Assembly (NCBI GenBank): GCA_032622095.1
Contig: CP136064.1
Span: forward strand, 116,178,004-116,242,003
Direction of reading: 5' to 3'
DNA: 64,000 nt
DNA from: Siphonodentalium dalli
Taxonomy: Eukaryota > Mollusca > Scaphopoda > Gadilida > Siphonodentaliidae
Under the pieces are notes generated by a model. That model saw nothing but the letters and a program-made list of their open reading frames with translations. It was not told the origin of the DNA and did no database searches. Positions 23,389-34,378 of the stretch are shown here, piece after piece. The position numbers were made by a program, and so were the translations under genes. The stretch's first letter is position 1, and the number at the start of each line of letters is the position of its first letter.

Positions 23389-23745
23389 TGAGGTCCCCTG
23401 AGCATCACCAAATTCACCATCTGCATACCTCATATTGCATAGGACTCTTCTGGGAACTATCTAAAGTCTCAAATGAACATTGTTTAGTTACTTTATCCCT
23501 GCTGTTGAGTTTCTATATCCCCTAATTTGCAGAAGATAAAATGCATATTCCAGGTTACTTAATGGTGAACATCACCAACTTCAACTGGAGAACTTCCATC
23601 TTATCCTAGGTTTCTCATAGCATTTAAGGCCTAAGCAGAATGAAGTCCCCAGATGGTGAACTTGGTGATGCTAGCTCACTGCGAGGTATATTCACCCTCT
23701 GGGGCCCTCATTCTGCAAATGTCAGACACACTAAATTCAGGCTTG
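23389..23745. mobile_element. A8: family A, left end truncated
   Basis: Starts within the left arm (TTTGCAGAATGAGGTCCCC) and runs through the core to CACTAAATTCAGGCTTG. The left hairpin is shortened. Begins 47 bp after a CUX1 donor. Confidence 0.7.
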
Positions 23746-24875
23746 CCTTTTAATCTGTTCATATTGGCACTATCCACTTGGTGACTTTATGCCTGTTTTT
23801 CAGCTGCATTTGTTCCAAGTGCGGAAATGTCACCCTTGAATGATGAGAAAACTGTGTAAAATATAGATGTGATTTATTCAGCTATCAGCCTATGATTGAT
23901 CTAATATGTATGTCTGTCATCAATACCTAAATTTGATAGTTATGGATCACCTCTACGATTGAACACTTATTACTCAGGTGTGCAGACAATGGACCTGTCC
24001 CCTATAAGCATTATCAGTCATTGATCGATTGTTTCTCTCTTCGTCTTCAAGGTGGTCTTTATATAAGTGGACAAAACGAAATTGTGCCTGTTTCAGAACT
24101 GATTGAGAGATGCATCTGATTGGGAGATTATTGCGCAGTTCAGAAAAATAGGAGTGTAATAAGATGAACAATTTTGAATATCATCTAATATTGAAGCTAT
24201 TAATTAGGGGTGTCAGAAGCACTAAAAGGCAACCTTTAAATTATACATGCATGTCCCCTCCTGTTCTGCAACTCATGAGTTATTTTCATGTTTAAATATG
24301 GTTCATGTAGTTTCACTTAAGCCCACAAATGTGAGATTGCTATCATCCATAATAACATGATATACCGTAACATATTAAATGATATTGGAAGATTGATTTT
24401 TAAAAACGTGAATCAATTAAAGCCACAAACTTATCCACAAACTTTAGACAAAAGTTTGATGAGAAAATGAGAAAGAAACATTGAATATTGGTAGGGGCTG
24501 TTAGCTGATTTGGCAGGCTGGATATTACCCATATAACAAACTTAGACCTTCTCGGATTTCAACCAGGATCTCAGAGACTTTCTCATACTTTAATATATAT
24601 ATCTTTTATTCCTCCAAGTCAATATGAAGATTTTACAAAAGAATATACATGAATATAATGATTAAATAACATGAAAATAGAAATATAAGAGAAAAAGAAC
24701 TTATTCTTATGACCCGCCACCAATTGATTCTTCATAATTGCACGGGAATTGAATAGGGCGTGGAGATCAAATTCCATGCCACACCACGCACACTAGGTAC
24801 ATGTATCTGGATGGCCACACCATATAAGTATGGCGTGTCCAAGGGACCAGTGTTTCCGTACCGTGTCGGTATATA

Positions 24876-25074
24876 CATATATATGCATATGCATACATAT
24901 ACATACACATACACACACACACACACATACACATATATATACACATATATGTATATATATATATACATGTATAGCTATATATATATATATATATACATAC
25001 ATATACACATATAAACATATACACATACATGCCCATACACACATACACATACATCCACATGCATACACATACGA
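24876..25074. repeat. (TA/CA)n microsatellite
   Basis: About 200 bp of TATACA, CACACA and TATATA words on the + strand with very few TG steps, so interruptions are nearly all T-to-C on one strand. Confidence 0.9.
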
Positions 25075-25107
25075 AAGGAATGTGCTACCGCGTATATATA
25101 TAAGTAT

Positions 25108-25320
25108 ATATATACCCAAAAGCAATTGTCCACCCAACCACAGCAGAACCACGGGCACCCCTCAGGACCCAGTCAGAAACATGGCCCGCCGCCACTCATC
25201 TGAAAGCCCTCATCGACAGCTCTCCGATGAATGGCAACAAGCCATACCCCCGACCAAATCCCGAGAAACCACCCACAATTGTGACGTGGCCAAGTGATCA
25301 ACTACCCTTGGAACCACTGC
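25108..25320. mobile_element. G5: palindrome G copy with about 40 strand-biased T-to-C changes
   Basis: Aligns end to end with G4, G6 and G7 (CCACAGCAGAA left, GAATGGCAACAAGCCATA centre-right). Where the others have TTATGGGTAATTTTTCAGG this copy has CCACGGGCACCCCTCAGG, and likewise in the right arm (ACCCCCGACCAAATCCCGAG for ATTTCCGACTAAATCCTGAA). By eye I count about 40 T-to-C differences and 2-3 A-to-G over both arms. See the findings. Confidence 0.8.
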
Positions 25321-25357
25321 AATATATAAACAATGTCAGACTATCCAATGGATGTCT

Positions 25358-25964
25358 TTATGTGAGGGAGTTTCCCAATATCTTCTCTGGTATTAATTTA
25401 TCGTGATATCGCCGCCACAATTTGCAAGTATTACGAATAAAGAAATTGGCGATTTTATCAAAATCGAGAGACATATCCACTGTTACGAGACAATCAAGCA
25501 TCCCGGCTAAGTGAACGCGAGTTTTCATTTCGATTGATAATGAGTCGTAGAGAACATAAGTGACTACTCCAAACTTTTCCAAAAGGTCAAATTCAACTTC
25601 ATCTCGATCAGAACACATGTGATGACATCCAATGATAACATGAGATACTCTGTCGTAATATTCATTCTGACACAATTCACACGTTTGTATGTCAGTTTTA
25701 TTTGTCAAACTGGTTTCTATATTCATTTTGCTAAAATAGTTGGAACCTTTATTTTCTCCTTTATTTTTCTCCTTTTTGATCAGATCTGGCATTTAAGTTT
25801 GACTTCTGAATCTCCAAATCTGAGGAACTGCCCCGTGTGCCCCCAAATACCTTGTGCAGTTTAGGGCGATCAGAGTAAATAAATGATTTACATGTAGCTA
25901 GCCACAAAGACTCGTACAATTTGATTTCCAGCGATCCTCGTATCAATGAAGGATTCTTGTTCAA
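25358..25964 (-). pseudogene. LINE reverse-transcriptase C-terminus, frameshifted remnant
   Basis: The minus-strand frame 25358-25792 contains CELCQNEYYDRVSHVIIGCH, the Cys-x2-Cys...His...Cys motif near the end of many LINE ORF2 proteins. It ends in a tail with IANFFIRNTCKLWRRYHDKL. The preceding frame (25761-25964) holds KSFIYSDRPKLHKVFGGTRG, resembling the segment before that motif, but in another frame, so at least one frameshift is present. The polymerase domain itself is absent. Confidence 0.5.
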
Positions 25965-26691
25965 ATTTTCACTGTCTCCAAAAATACTCTCTAAATAAAC
26001 TCATCTCAATTGAAAGAAAGTACCGACATCTAGTGAAACTGATGGTGTGAATAGAATGAATTGAGAGGTAGTTTACCCAGGGTACACATTTCAGGCTTTA
26101 AACTAGATTGGGATGGTGATTAGATGAGGTGATTTTGGTCGTCGCTGTACCCGCTGTCACATCAATTTAATTGGCAATGAAGAATGATCACGTCATTTGT
26201 CGATGGATAGTTCACTTTGATCTACTATTTTCCTCTGTTGGCTAATTAATTAGCCTCTGATGAAGTTGACATTCTATTTCGTTAGCTCTCAATTGAGATA
26301 TGTGTACACTTTAGTACTAAAAACAGAGAAACTAATTCATGAAATATACAAAGCTTTTTTCTATGTTTGTTCTCTCAAAATGCCTGTGGCCCAAATCTTT
26401 CTTCACCCTTGTTAATACGTTCATTTCGTGTACATCTGAGTGATATGTACAGTGACGCCACAGTCAATTTTAACCAAATTTCCCTAGTTGCTCACCGATG
26501 TTCATAGTTTTCAAAGGCTCACATAATATTTGAGTTCCCAATTATTTCTAAAAGCCAACAAAAGTCGTGTGAATGTAAATTGCTCCTTTTAATAATACTA
26601 CCCCTGCTCTGGCACCCATCAATAGTTTTCTATGAGGATCGTTTGTGACTTAAAAGGTTATTATCTTGAAAATCATCCTGAGATTGGATAC

Positions 26692-27127
26692 CAAGTCTGA
26701 GTTTAGTGTGCCTGTCATTTGCAGAATGAGGTCCCCAGAGGGTGAATTTAGTGACGCTATCACGCATAGTGGGCTAGCATCACTAAATTCACCCTCTGGG
26801 GACCTCATTCTGCTTAGGACTCAACTTCTCTGGAAAGTTTCTTTATTATCAAATTTCTATAGATACTTCTTCACATAGATTCTATTTTTTTTTGTGTTTA
26901 GTTTCTCTATATCCCCAAATTGGCAGACGTCACATTGCATAATCGAGGTTCCCATTGGGCGTACTTCACAATATTCACCATTTGAGAATTTCAAGATGAA
27001 GCCATGCAGAATGAGGTTCCCCAAACGGTGAGTTCGGTGAAGCCAGTCCAAAATGCAGGATAGCGTCACTAAATTCACCTCTGGGGACCTCATTCTGCAA
27101 ATGACAGGCACACTAAACTCAGGCTTG
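26692..27127. mobile_element. A9: family A, exact 8-bp TSD
   Basis: TTGGATAC stands at 26684-26691 and 27128-27135. Ends CAAGTCTGAGTTTAGTGTG and CACACTAAACTCAGGCTTG. 436 bp, TTTAGTGTG subtype. Confidence 0.88.
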
Positions 27128-27812
27128 TTGGATACCAAAAACAATGATGTTGAAGCATTGAAGGCCAGGGGGAGGAACGCAAAGTGCATTTTTCCCAATG
27201 CAGATTTGTACAGGTCTATTTGTACAGGTCCCGAAAAGGAGGCCTGGAGTCCTCCAATATGCTCCTGCTCCATTGCCCCCTGACCAAAAGTCAATGTGCG
27301 CTAGACAAGCTAAAAGAATACACTCTAGATTAATGCAATGACTGGCGAGCTACCGGTATACTGATACATATTATGAACAATGGTGGCCATAAAGTATGAA
27401 TTTCATATGCCGGACAGAATTATTCACGATGATGACTTCTGTTTCCTCTGAATAAAAAAATCACTTGTTCATTTGTCACGCACAGAATGTTTCCCTCCCT
27501 TGAAGGAATTTCTTCTATCAGCGATGATGGATGCGTCGGTCACCAATTCACGATACTAATGACGTTTAATAGATGGGGCTATATATAAATAATTGTTGAC
27601 ATTTTAATTGGCGAATGAAACTAATCTGTCTCCAGTTTTAAGCATGAGCCTCCGATCCCTGGTTGTTGAGCTTGCCTGGTTTATGTTCCGTATTTGGTAC
27701 TCCATGTTTGGAACTTTGGAAAATGCAAGACAAGCTCCAAACAGACACTACTGATTTAATTTAGGATGGCTCTTGGATTCCTTATGGGTTATTGAGTTTT
27801 AAAAGGCCACCC

Positions 27813-27978
27813 AAGGCACTCACAGTGGGTAAATGTGCAAAAAATATAAAAGTCTGTAAAAATATCACTGGCTTTGACATGAACATTCTCATTATTGGAG
27901 AATTATTCACTTGTTCTGACATGATTGTTGTTTTACAGACTTTTATGTTATTTCACATGAACCCACTTTGAAGGCCTT
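27813..27978. mobile_element. I1: small foldback, GTGGGTAAATGTGC family
   Basis: AAGGCACTCACAGTGGGTAA at the left, CACTTTGAAGGCCTT at the right; the internal pair AAAAGTCTGTAAAA and TTTTACAGACTTTT is inverted. Copies at 35776 and 46034. Confidence 0.6.
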
Positions 27979-28196
27979 ATACTAGTACAGTCCCTTTACA
28001 GTCTATTGGGTAATAGGCTTTCTTTACTGACTCTGGATATTTTAAGTTAAAAAAGCGTCCAATTTACAATAAAATGCAGACATTATAGTATACCAAGTAT
28101 ATACGAAGTTTGATATAGTTCCCAAAACTCAAGAAAATATTCACTTGGACCAAAGATTGATAATTTGTTGAAAAAGTATGCAATTTTCCAATTTGA

Positions 28197-28252
28197 AACA
28201 GAAGTTTGATTTCTGCAGACTTGTAACAGAAGTTTGATTTCTGCAGACTTTC
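28197..28252. repeat. 28-bp tandem duplication
   Basis: AACAGAAGTTTGATTTCTGC and the following AGACTTGT are repeated once without change except at the end. Confidence 0.9.
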
Positions 28253-28369
28253 TATACTCTCTTCAGAGTTAGATATAATTCGACAAATCTCAAGAAAATT
28301 CTCTATCGGACCTAAGATTATATCCCATTTCTGTTTAGAGCCATATTGAACTTGCATTTACTGCTCAAT

Positions 28370-28505
28370 TATTAAAGTTTACATTGGAATGGTCTTTTTA
28401 TTTGGAGGTTTGTTTTTATAATATAAGTGCTGAATATATTGGATTCTCATTCATTTATATCTAGGGAATCTTCAGATAATTAGTTCAGCAAACAAACTGA
28501 GTGTG
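28370..28505. mobile_element. Family-F fragment
   Basis: ACATTGGAATGGTCTTTTTA, TTTGGAGG and CTTCAGATAATTAGTTCAGC recall family F. No TTAA ends. Confidence 0.4.
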
Positions 28506-29093
28506 TTTATTGTTGTTGAAGAAGTGAAATAAGCACATTTAAAAAAAACAATTATATCAGAAATCCTTTCAACTAATTTCTGTAATTACGACACACTTCC
28601 CTCCCTTCTTCCCATTGCACTTTCTATGAAGTTCTCAATAGCTAAAGCTGACCATGTTTAGTGCCCTGCTGAACTGGCATTTACCTATATAGCCCCATCA
28701 TATTGGGATTGAACAACAATGATGGAAATTCATAGTCAAATCCATCTATCAATGTGATTTATTTGCCAATCACAATAGCCCGAGGGCCGAAAGGAGCCCG
28801 AAGAAAACAAGGGTGTGCATTATCTGCCTTCGGCCTGATGACTGATAGGTAGATGGTGCTGGGTTTTAATTACAGACACCAATAAATTCATAGTGAAAAC
28901 TTACTAGATCAATCATTTGTCTTGGTCTGACAGCCCCAGACTGTCATAGTTGGCTGTCAAGGCAATATACATATCATCTATATCTCTGGTTTCTTATGAC
29001 CTTCTTTAGTTTGTGATTTTGTCCATCGACCATCTGGAGCGATTTCTGAGTTTTGGTCGGTTGCCGATTGACTATTTTCTTGGTTTTGTTCAG

Positions 29094-29226
29094 TTGAAGA
29101 CTAAAGAAAGAGAGAGGGAGTTGCACAAGTATTTTACCGAGAAGGAGCGTCAACTTCAGGGGACGCAGTTGACAGTTGCACGCAAACTCGGAGAGGCAGA
29201 ACAGAAGAACGTTAACCTAACCGCAG
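29094..29226 (+). CDS. CUX1: CUX1/CASP exon 5 of window, phase 0 to 1
   Basis: Encodes 44 residues plus one base: LKTKERERELHKYFTEKERQ then LQGTQLTVARKLGEAEQK. It aligns with human [21 protein letters not shown] and ETQMSTTSKLEEAEHK. The spacing between the YE of the previous exon and the EKER motif equals the human spacing, so no exon is missing in between. The acceptor is TTGGTTTTGTTCAG (29093) and the donor is GCAG|GTATGT (29227). Confidence 0.92.
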
Positions 29227-29378
29227 GTATGTGTTAGTTGACTGTTCACTTTTATGCGATGTCATTTAACTCATTTTGTGGATTTTCAGGGCCCTGATTG
29301 TATTCTGTGATATAGTATTTGTGCGAGTAGTCTAATGCCTCATGTGTAAATACATCGGTGAAGCTTTAATGGCATTAA

Positions 29379-29640
29379 CCTTTTCTATATTAAATGGTTT
29401 CTCCCATTCAGTTATGAAAGTATACACTGGAATGGTCTATTATTCATTTGAAGAGGTGTTCAGTATAAATTAACAGACAACAGTCAGATGAAAAGATAAT
29501 ACAAGAGCTAAAGGTTTCATATTCATTGGTGGAAAATGTTCAGATAATAAGTTCAACAAATGACCTATGATCGTTTATTATCTGAACATTTCCTAAGGGA
29601 ACTGGTATCTTGTCAACGAGTATTTAATATAGACAGGGTT
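29379..29640. mobile_element. F3: TTAA element of family F
   Basis: TTAA at 29375-29378, start CCTTTTCTATATTAAATGG, motif AAATGTTCAGATAATAAG with its inverted partner TTATTATCTGAACATTTCC, end ATATAGACAGGG TTAG (decayed). Confidence 0.7.
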
Positions 29641-31361
29641 AGAGCCAGGCAATTATATTTTTCATCACCTGTTTCTATAATTACTATAGTTTTTTTTACT
29701 TGAATATATTATGCTTGAGTTGAAGAACTATATTTGAATTACCCTTACACCTTTGTTGAGGGACTATATTTGAAATTTCCAAAATCAATTGATATGAAAT
29801 GTTAAAATACATCTCGCACAAACTAAGTCATACTCTGACCCCATATTTGTATTATTTTGATGCGGCACTGATGCTATTGTGTCCTTGCCCAATGATAATT
29901 CAGTCTTTGTTAGTATTTTATGAGCTACACTTAATTTAGTGAGGTTTTATGAAGCATATCATAAAAATTATATTTGGGTTCAAATTGCATATGTTTTAGC
30001 TTAAAGATCAGAATGGGCAGTGATGTTGGAGTTTGGGGATGCATAGAACATGTGTGGACTTGGTCCTTCCCAATCCAACCGAAACTTGATCTGCCAAGAT
30101 GATTTATGTTTCCAATTGGGGAATCAGTAAACTACAAATATAGTTAAATAACCACAAAGTACTGGAAATTTATCACTATCATGTAGTTCACATCACATTC
30201 AACCAAATTTTCCCTCTTTAAAATGGTGAGATTGCTTTACTAGTGAATGGAAAAATGTACCTTTTACAAAACTGATTGACTCTTTTCAGTCTTACAAACA
30301 TATTGAAACATATTCTAACGTATGAAAATGTTATGAATGTAAATTTATGGGATGAATTTTACACATGTATTTCGAATCATGAGTTGATGTATGTAAAAAT
30401 CAATAAAATATTGATTTTTATTCATCATGTGAATATTTAAATTTAATGAAAGCACTATATTTAAAGATATACCTTTGAATGGAAGTGAAATTATTTCTTA
30501 TTTTTGTACTGAGTACTCACAAACTAATCGTTTATATGATTCAGCACAAAAGTGACAATTATCAACTGTCACATTGAGCTTTACCAGCCACTTTAGAATG
30601 TTTTGAATTAGCAGTACCAAAAATCATGATAAATTTGAAAACATCAATGCTGCAAGATTACTTTTAGTAGATAAAATTCTAGGAAAGTTTCAGAGAAATT
30701 CATGATTATTTTTTTCAAATATGTATAACCACTTTGACACAGTAGATTTAGCTTATCTAAACCAAACTCTTTGTTTAGCCGTGTCCATTACAAAAAGGGT
30801 TCTTGGGTGACTGAGTTAGTCGTTTGCTGTGCTTTTCCTAGGATTTCTTTTTCTGTCTCAATTCCTTCAAAACTTCATCATGGCCAAGAATACTTATTTA
30901 AAATTTAACAGAAACTCATATGATTTGTATTTTGAATGAATCTAAACTATGATGAAATTACCATCTTAATTGAGATGTAATAACCAATTTCAGCTAATAA
31001 ACCAACAGAAGGTTGATAAAATTACTCTTGTAAATAAAAACCTTAACATTAGCCTTTAAAATCTGATGAACTAACAATGAGCTTTATTGTTGGCCATCTC
31101 TATAAAGGATTACACCTTGTATTTAACTAAGTACAGTGTTAAGCAAATTACACAGTGACAAAACATAGTGTTAGCCCCAGGCTAAGAACTTTACCCCTAT
31201 AAACATTTAGTTTTAGTATTGGCTGTTATCAGTGATTAGCTGTAACATCTTTATTAAACCAGCTGTATTCTGGCCACAGTATTAATGACACAACTATCTC
31301 AACTTTATTTACCAGTAAATGTTCATAGTCTTTGTTTTCTTGATTGAAAATTAGGTCTTAA

Positions 31362-31700
31362 GATAAGAGATAAGATAAGATTTATTGCATAAAACACCAC
31401 ATGTTGGCAGTATGCTAACATGTTAAATAACATTTCGTTTCAACAATAGGATATATATATACAAAACAACATATTATCAAACAACAAGTGAATGGATGTC
31501 CCATTGATTTAGATCCATGTGCTATGAAGATGAAATGATTTAAAGTTATCATATACATGATTTAGCAGTCGCGCGCTGCAATAATTTCGTCAATAGCTTT
31601 GCTTATTAGTCTACATGCATCAATATTGTCATTGCACATAATATGTCAGCATGTTTCTATTTACTTTAATTAAGGGTGCACCATCCAATTTCACATAATA
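31362..31700 (-). repeat. Possible retroelement 3' end
   Basis: On the minus strand the sequence ends TTTTATGCAATAAATCTTAT followed by TTATC repeats, like LINE/SINE tails with short A/T-rich tandem ends. Nothing upstream is clearly coding. Confidence 0.35.
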
Positions 31701-32158
31701 AAACATTTATTACATGTTTTTATTGCCAATTTATTAAAGTTTTCAGAAAAATACTCAAATGAAACATAATAATTACACACTGTTGTCACACTCCTGTGAA
31801 AAAAAATGGCTGATAATATAATTTATAGTCATACTAGTATGTATACTTGATTTACTGTAAAAAGACAACACAACATATGAAAGAAAAAGAAATGGGGTCC
31901 TTTTTTCCAGCAGTATGCAACAATGATTGCTACTTTTATCCTGATGTGGAAAAATAAAGAGTGTTTGGCACACTGGTGTGTTGAAAGCAGTTTATAATTA
32001 TCTATCAATTCCTCTAGTCATTCGAGTAGATATGAGTATAATGCATGTTCATCTGCTGGTCCTAAATTTAACCTTATATATCACATACCACTTTAATTGG
32101 ATGACAACATCTGCATCTGATATTTAGGTTGGTGGTTGATTTGTCACAACATGCAGAA

Positions 32159-32463
32159 CAAGCCTTGAAATAGTTTGTCTGTCATTTCCAAAATGAAATC
32201 CTCAGAGGGTGAATTTAGTGACACTATCCCGCACAGTTCCCCAGTTGAAATTGGTGATGCAAATTAGGTGATATAGAATGAACAGAAGGGAAAAAGTAAC
32301 TAAAAAATGTTAATTTGAGACTATAGATACTTCCCAGAAAATGAGGGCTAAGCTGAAAAAGGTCCACAGAGTGTGAACTTAGTGATTCTAGCCTGCTGTG
32401 GTCACTAAATTCACCCTCTGTGGACCTCATTTTGCAAATGACAAGACACTATTTCAAGGCTTG
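32159..32463. mobile_element. A10: decayed, internally deleted family A
   Basis: CAAGCCTTGAAATAGTTTG and CACTATTTCAAGGCTTG ends. Flanks ATGCAGAA/ATGAAGAA match 7 of 8. The left hairpin is half deleted and carries more substitutions than other copies, so this is an older insertion. Confidence 0.75.
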
Positions 32464-33479
32464 ATGAAGAACATCTTCAAATTAGATAATTCATATTTGG
32501 GCAAACATCTCTTAGAATCGCGAACAGATTGCAACAGACAATGGGAGATCTATTGAAAAATGACATAACTTTTGTAGTTGGTAGCTGTTTGTAAATTGAG
32601 TGCTATAAAATTCACTAAGCCAGCACCTCAATCAATTAACTTGCTTTTTCATCTATCCGTGTCATTGTTATCAAACACTTACAATGCCAGACTTGTAGTC
32701 CGCCAAGATCGAGAACAGCACATCATTGACATTAAGTTGTATCGGAACAGTAATAACTGAATAATTTAATAAATTAGTGAACGATCACTGCATATCTCCG
32801 TCGAATTGCTCGGAATTACTCGGATCGACTATTGTGTCACACCATTATCAATTATGGCTTATGCACCTGGTTTGGGTAATGAATTTTAAGCAGCTATAAA
32901 TCTGCAGTTTTTGATGGATGATAACAATGCCTTCATTGATGATTTACTTGTATACTTACTGGACGTTAGAGGATTCAAACAAACGTGGTGCAGTTGTTCC
33001 CTAGATATTCAAAAGAATTAACCCTTTAACTGCCAAGATGTTGGAGTTTTCTGAAATATTTTGTGCAATATTTTTTTAAAAACTCTGCTGATAATCCACA
33101 AAACTCGTCTGATATCATTTGTTACATCAAGCGAAGTGTATTTATGTCCAATGTAACACCCATTGACGGGACACTGTTACAGTGACAGTCTCATATAACA
33201 ACAATTTCTAAATTGGCTTCAAGTAATGGCGAGTGGTTCATGCCATTTTGAACTGGTGTTTGCTCTGTAATTTCAATGGAAAACGTGAATAGATATATCT
33301 ACTTGGACATATAAGACAAAGTTACAACTCGTCAATATCTTATATAAGATGTAAATATAGTGATTTTGTTTATATTGTACCGTACCTTCTGTCCATTCAA
33401 TCTTAATATATTTAGACCAATGAACTGACATTGGAAAAGATTGTAATGGTATTATCGTATAGTTCATCTAATTAATAAT

Positions 33480-33640
33480 GAGGTTATTACTTGGTTAGTT
33501 GGATATCGGCTGAGACATATCGGCCATCAGTAACTTCATATCAGCCTTCGACATTCAGTCTCAGGCTGATATGAAGTTACATGTACCTTGGGCTGATATT
33601 TCGGCCAATATTAAACTAAGCAAGTAATAACTTCTAAGAA
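33480..33640. repeat. Foldback repeat
   Basis: GAGGTTATTACTTG at the left pairs with CAAGTAATAACTTC at the right. Inside, GTAACTTCATATCAGCCT pairs with AGGCTGATATGAAGTTAC. Confidence 0.7.
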
Positions 33641-33644
33641 TAAC

Positions 33645-34100
33645 CACTCGACAGCCAGGGAGCAGATGGTTTGACTAGTTTTTAAAAATGTAGTGGTTTC
33701 CTTGAATCCCATAGAACTCACCCTTTTAAAAATCTTTAACCCTTTGTGTTTTTTTGGACATATTTGACATAACCTGAAACATTTCTTATTTCGTTGACAT
33801 TATCGACAAATCATGTCATTGATGGTTGACTGAGAAAATTTTAAAAGTGTTGAAGAGTTAACAGCCAACGAGCTTGTGTTTTCTAAAAATTTAGCATCAT
33901 AGTTATTTTGATATTTAATCAAATTAACCCATTAAGTAGTTTCCTAGATATCTAGTACAGTTAACCTTTACAGCCAGGGAGTTTGTGGTCTCTAAAAAAT
34001 ATAGCACAGTCCCGTTCCTTGATATAAAACAGGATTAACTCATTTAATAACATCCAGGGAGTAGCTGGTTTCTATCAAATGTGATACACCTGTTAACAAA
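33645..34100. repeat. Degenerate repeats with CAGCCAGGGAG
   Basis: Motif CAGCCAGGGAG followed by TGGTTTCTAAAAAT-like sequence recurs near 33651, 33861, 33972 and 34045, mixed with TTAACCCTTT-like words. Probably decayed TTAA elements or an old tandem array. Confidence 0.45.
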
Positions 34101-34311
34101 TTAACTCTTTACATAATTTAATAATAGACAAATTTCGATATATAACTTCATCCAAATCTTGAAGACATCAGTTCCGTCCATCCGTGTCCAATAATTTTAG
34201 AAATGGTTGTCCAAAATATAACAGTTTCTAATTGTTTTAACATATTCCTTTGAATCTGAATGTTAAGTAAAATCACATCAGTTATTTAATATAAAGGTGC
34301 TATTTTTTCAG

Positions 34312-34378
34312 CTCTTGAAGTTGTGCAGTCTGAACTTTTCGATGTCAAATCCAAATATGATGAAAAAACTACAGCAAA
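34312..34378 (+). CDS. CUX1: CUX1/CASP exon 6 of window, phase 1 to 2
   Basis: Encodes ALEVVQSELFDVKSKYDEKT then TAK (with split codons), matching human [20 protein letters not shown] / TAK. The acceptor is GCTATTTTTTCAG (34311) and the donor is GCAAA|GTGAGT (34379). It is followed by the longest intron in the window, about 13.9 kb. Confidence 0.93.

Larger units (their letters stand above)
24597..25964 (-). mobile_element. 3' end of a non-LTR retrotransposon (LINE), degenerate
   Basis: On the minus strand this runs from the reverse-transcriptase C-terminal region (25358-25964) to a tail GACTTGGAGGAATAAAAG followed by an AT repeat near 24597. That ending is typical of CR1/L2-like LINEs of invertebrates. 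The 3' region contains a TA/CA microsatellite (24876-25074) and a G palindrome (25108-25320). The boundaries are inferred; no TSD was found. Confidence 0.55.
23343..29093 (+). other. Intron (5.8 kb)
   Basis: Holds truncated A8, a minus-strand LINE 3' region with a (TA/CA) microsatellite and an edited-looking G copy (24597-25964), A9 (26692-27127), an I-family element (27813-27978), a 28-bp tandem duplication (28197-28252) and an F fragment (about 28370-28505). The stretches 23750-24590, 25970-26680, 27140-27800 and 28520-29090 contain nothing I recognise. Confidence 0.7.
29227..34311 (+). other. Intron (5.1 kb)
   Basis: Holds F3 (29379-29640), a probable retroelement 3' tail (31362-31700, minus strand), decayed A10 (32159-32463), a TTAACCCTTT-start fragment near 33018, a foldback (33480-33640) and a degenerate CAGCCAGGGAG array (33645-34100). 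The stretch 29650-31360 is AT-rich, without ORFs or repeats I can name. Confidence 0.65.

Noticed and set aside
24793-25297. Long open frames (121 and 155 codons) over 24793-25297 on both strands
   Set aside because: They are translations of the TA/CA microsatellite and of the G5 palindrome (Tyr/Ile/His/Thr repeats); no gene.
26857-27294. 145-codon minus-strand frame
   Set aside because: Runs antisense through element A9 and into flanking DNA; no domain, and other A copies interrupt it.
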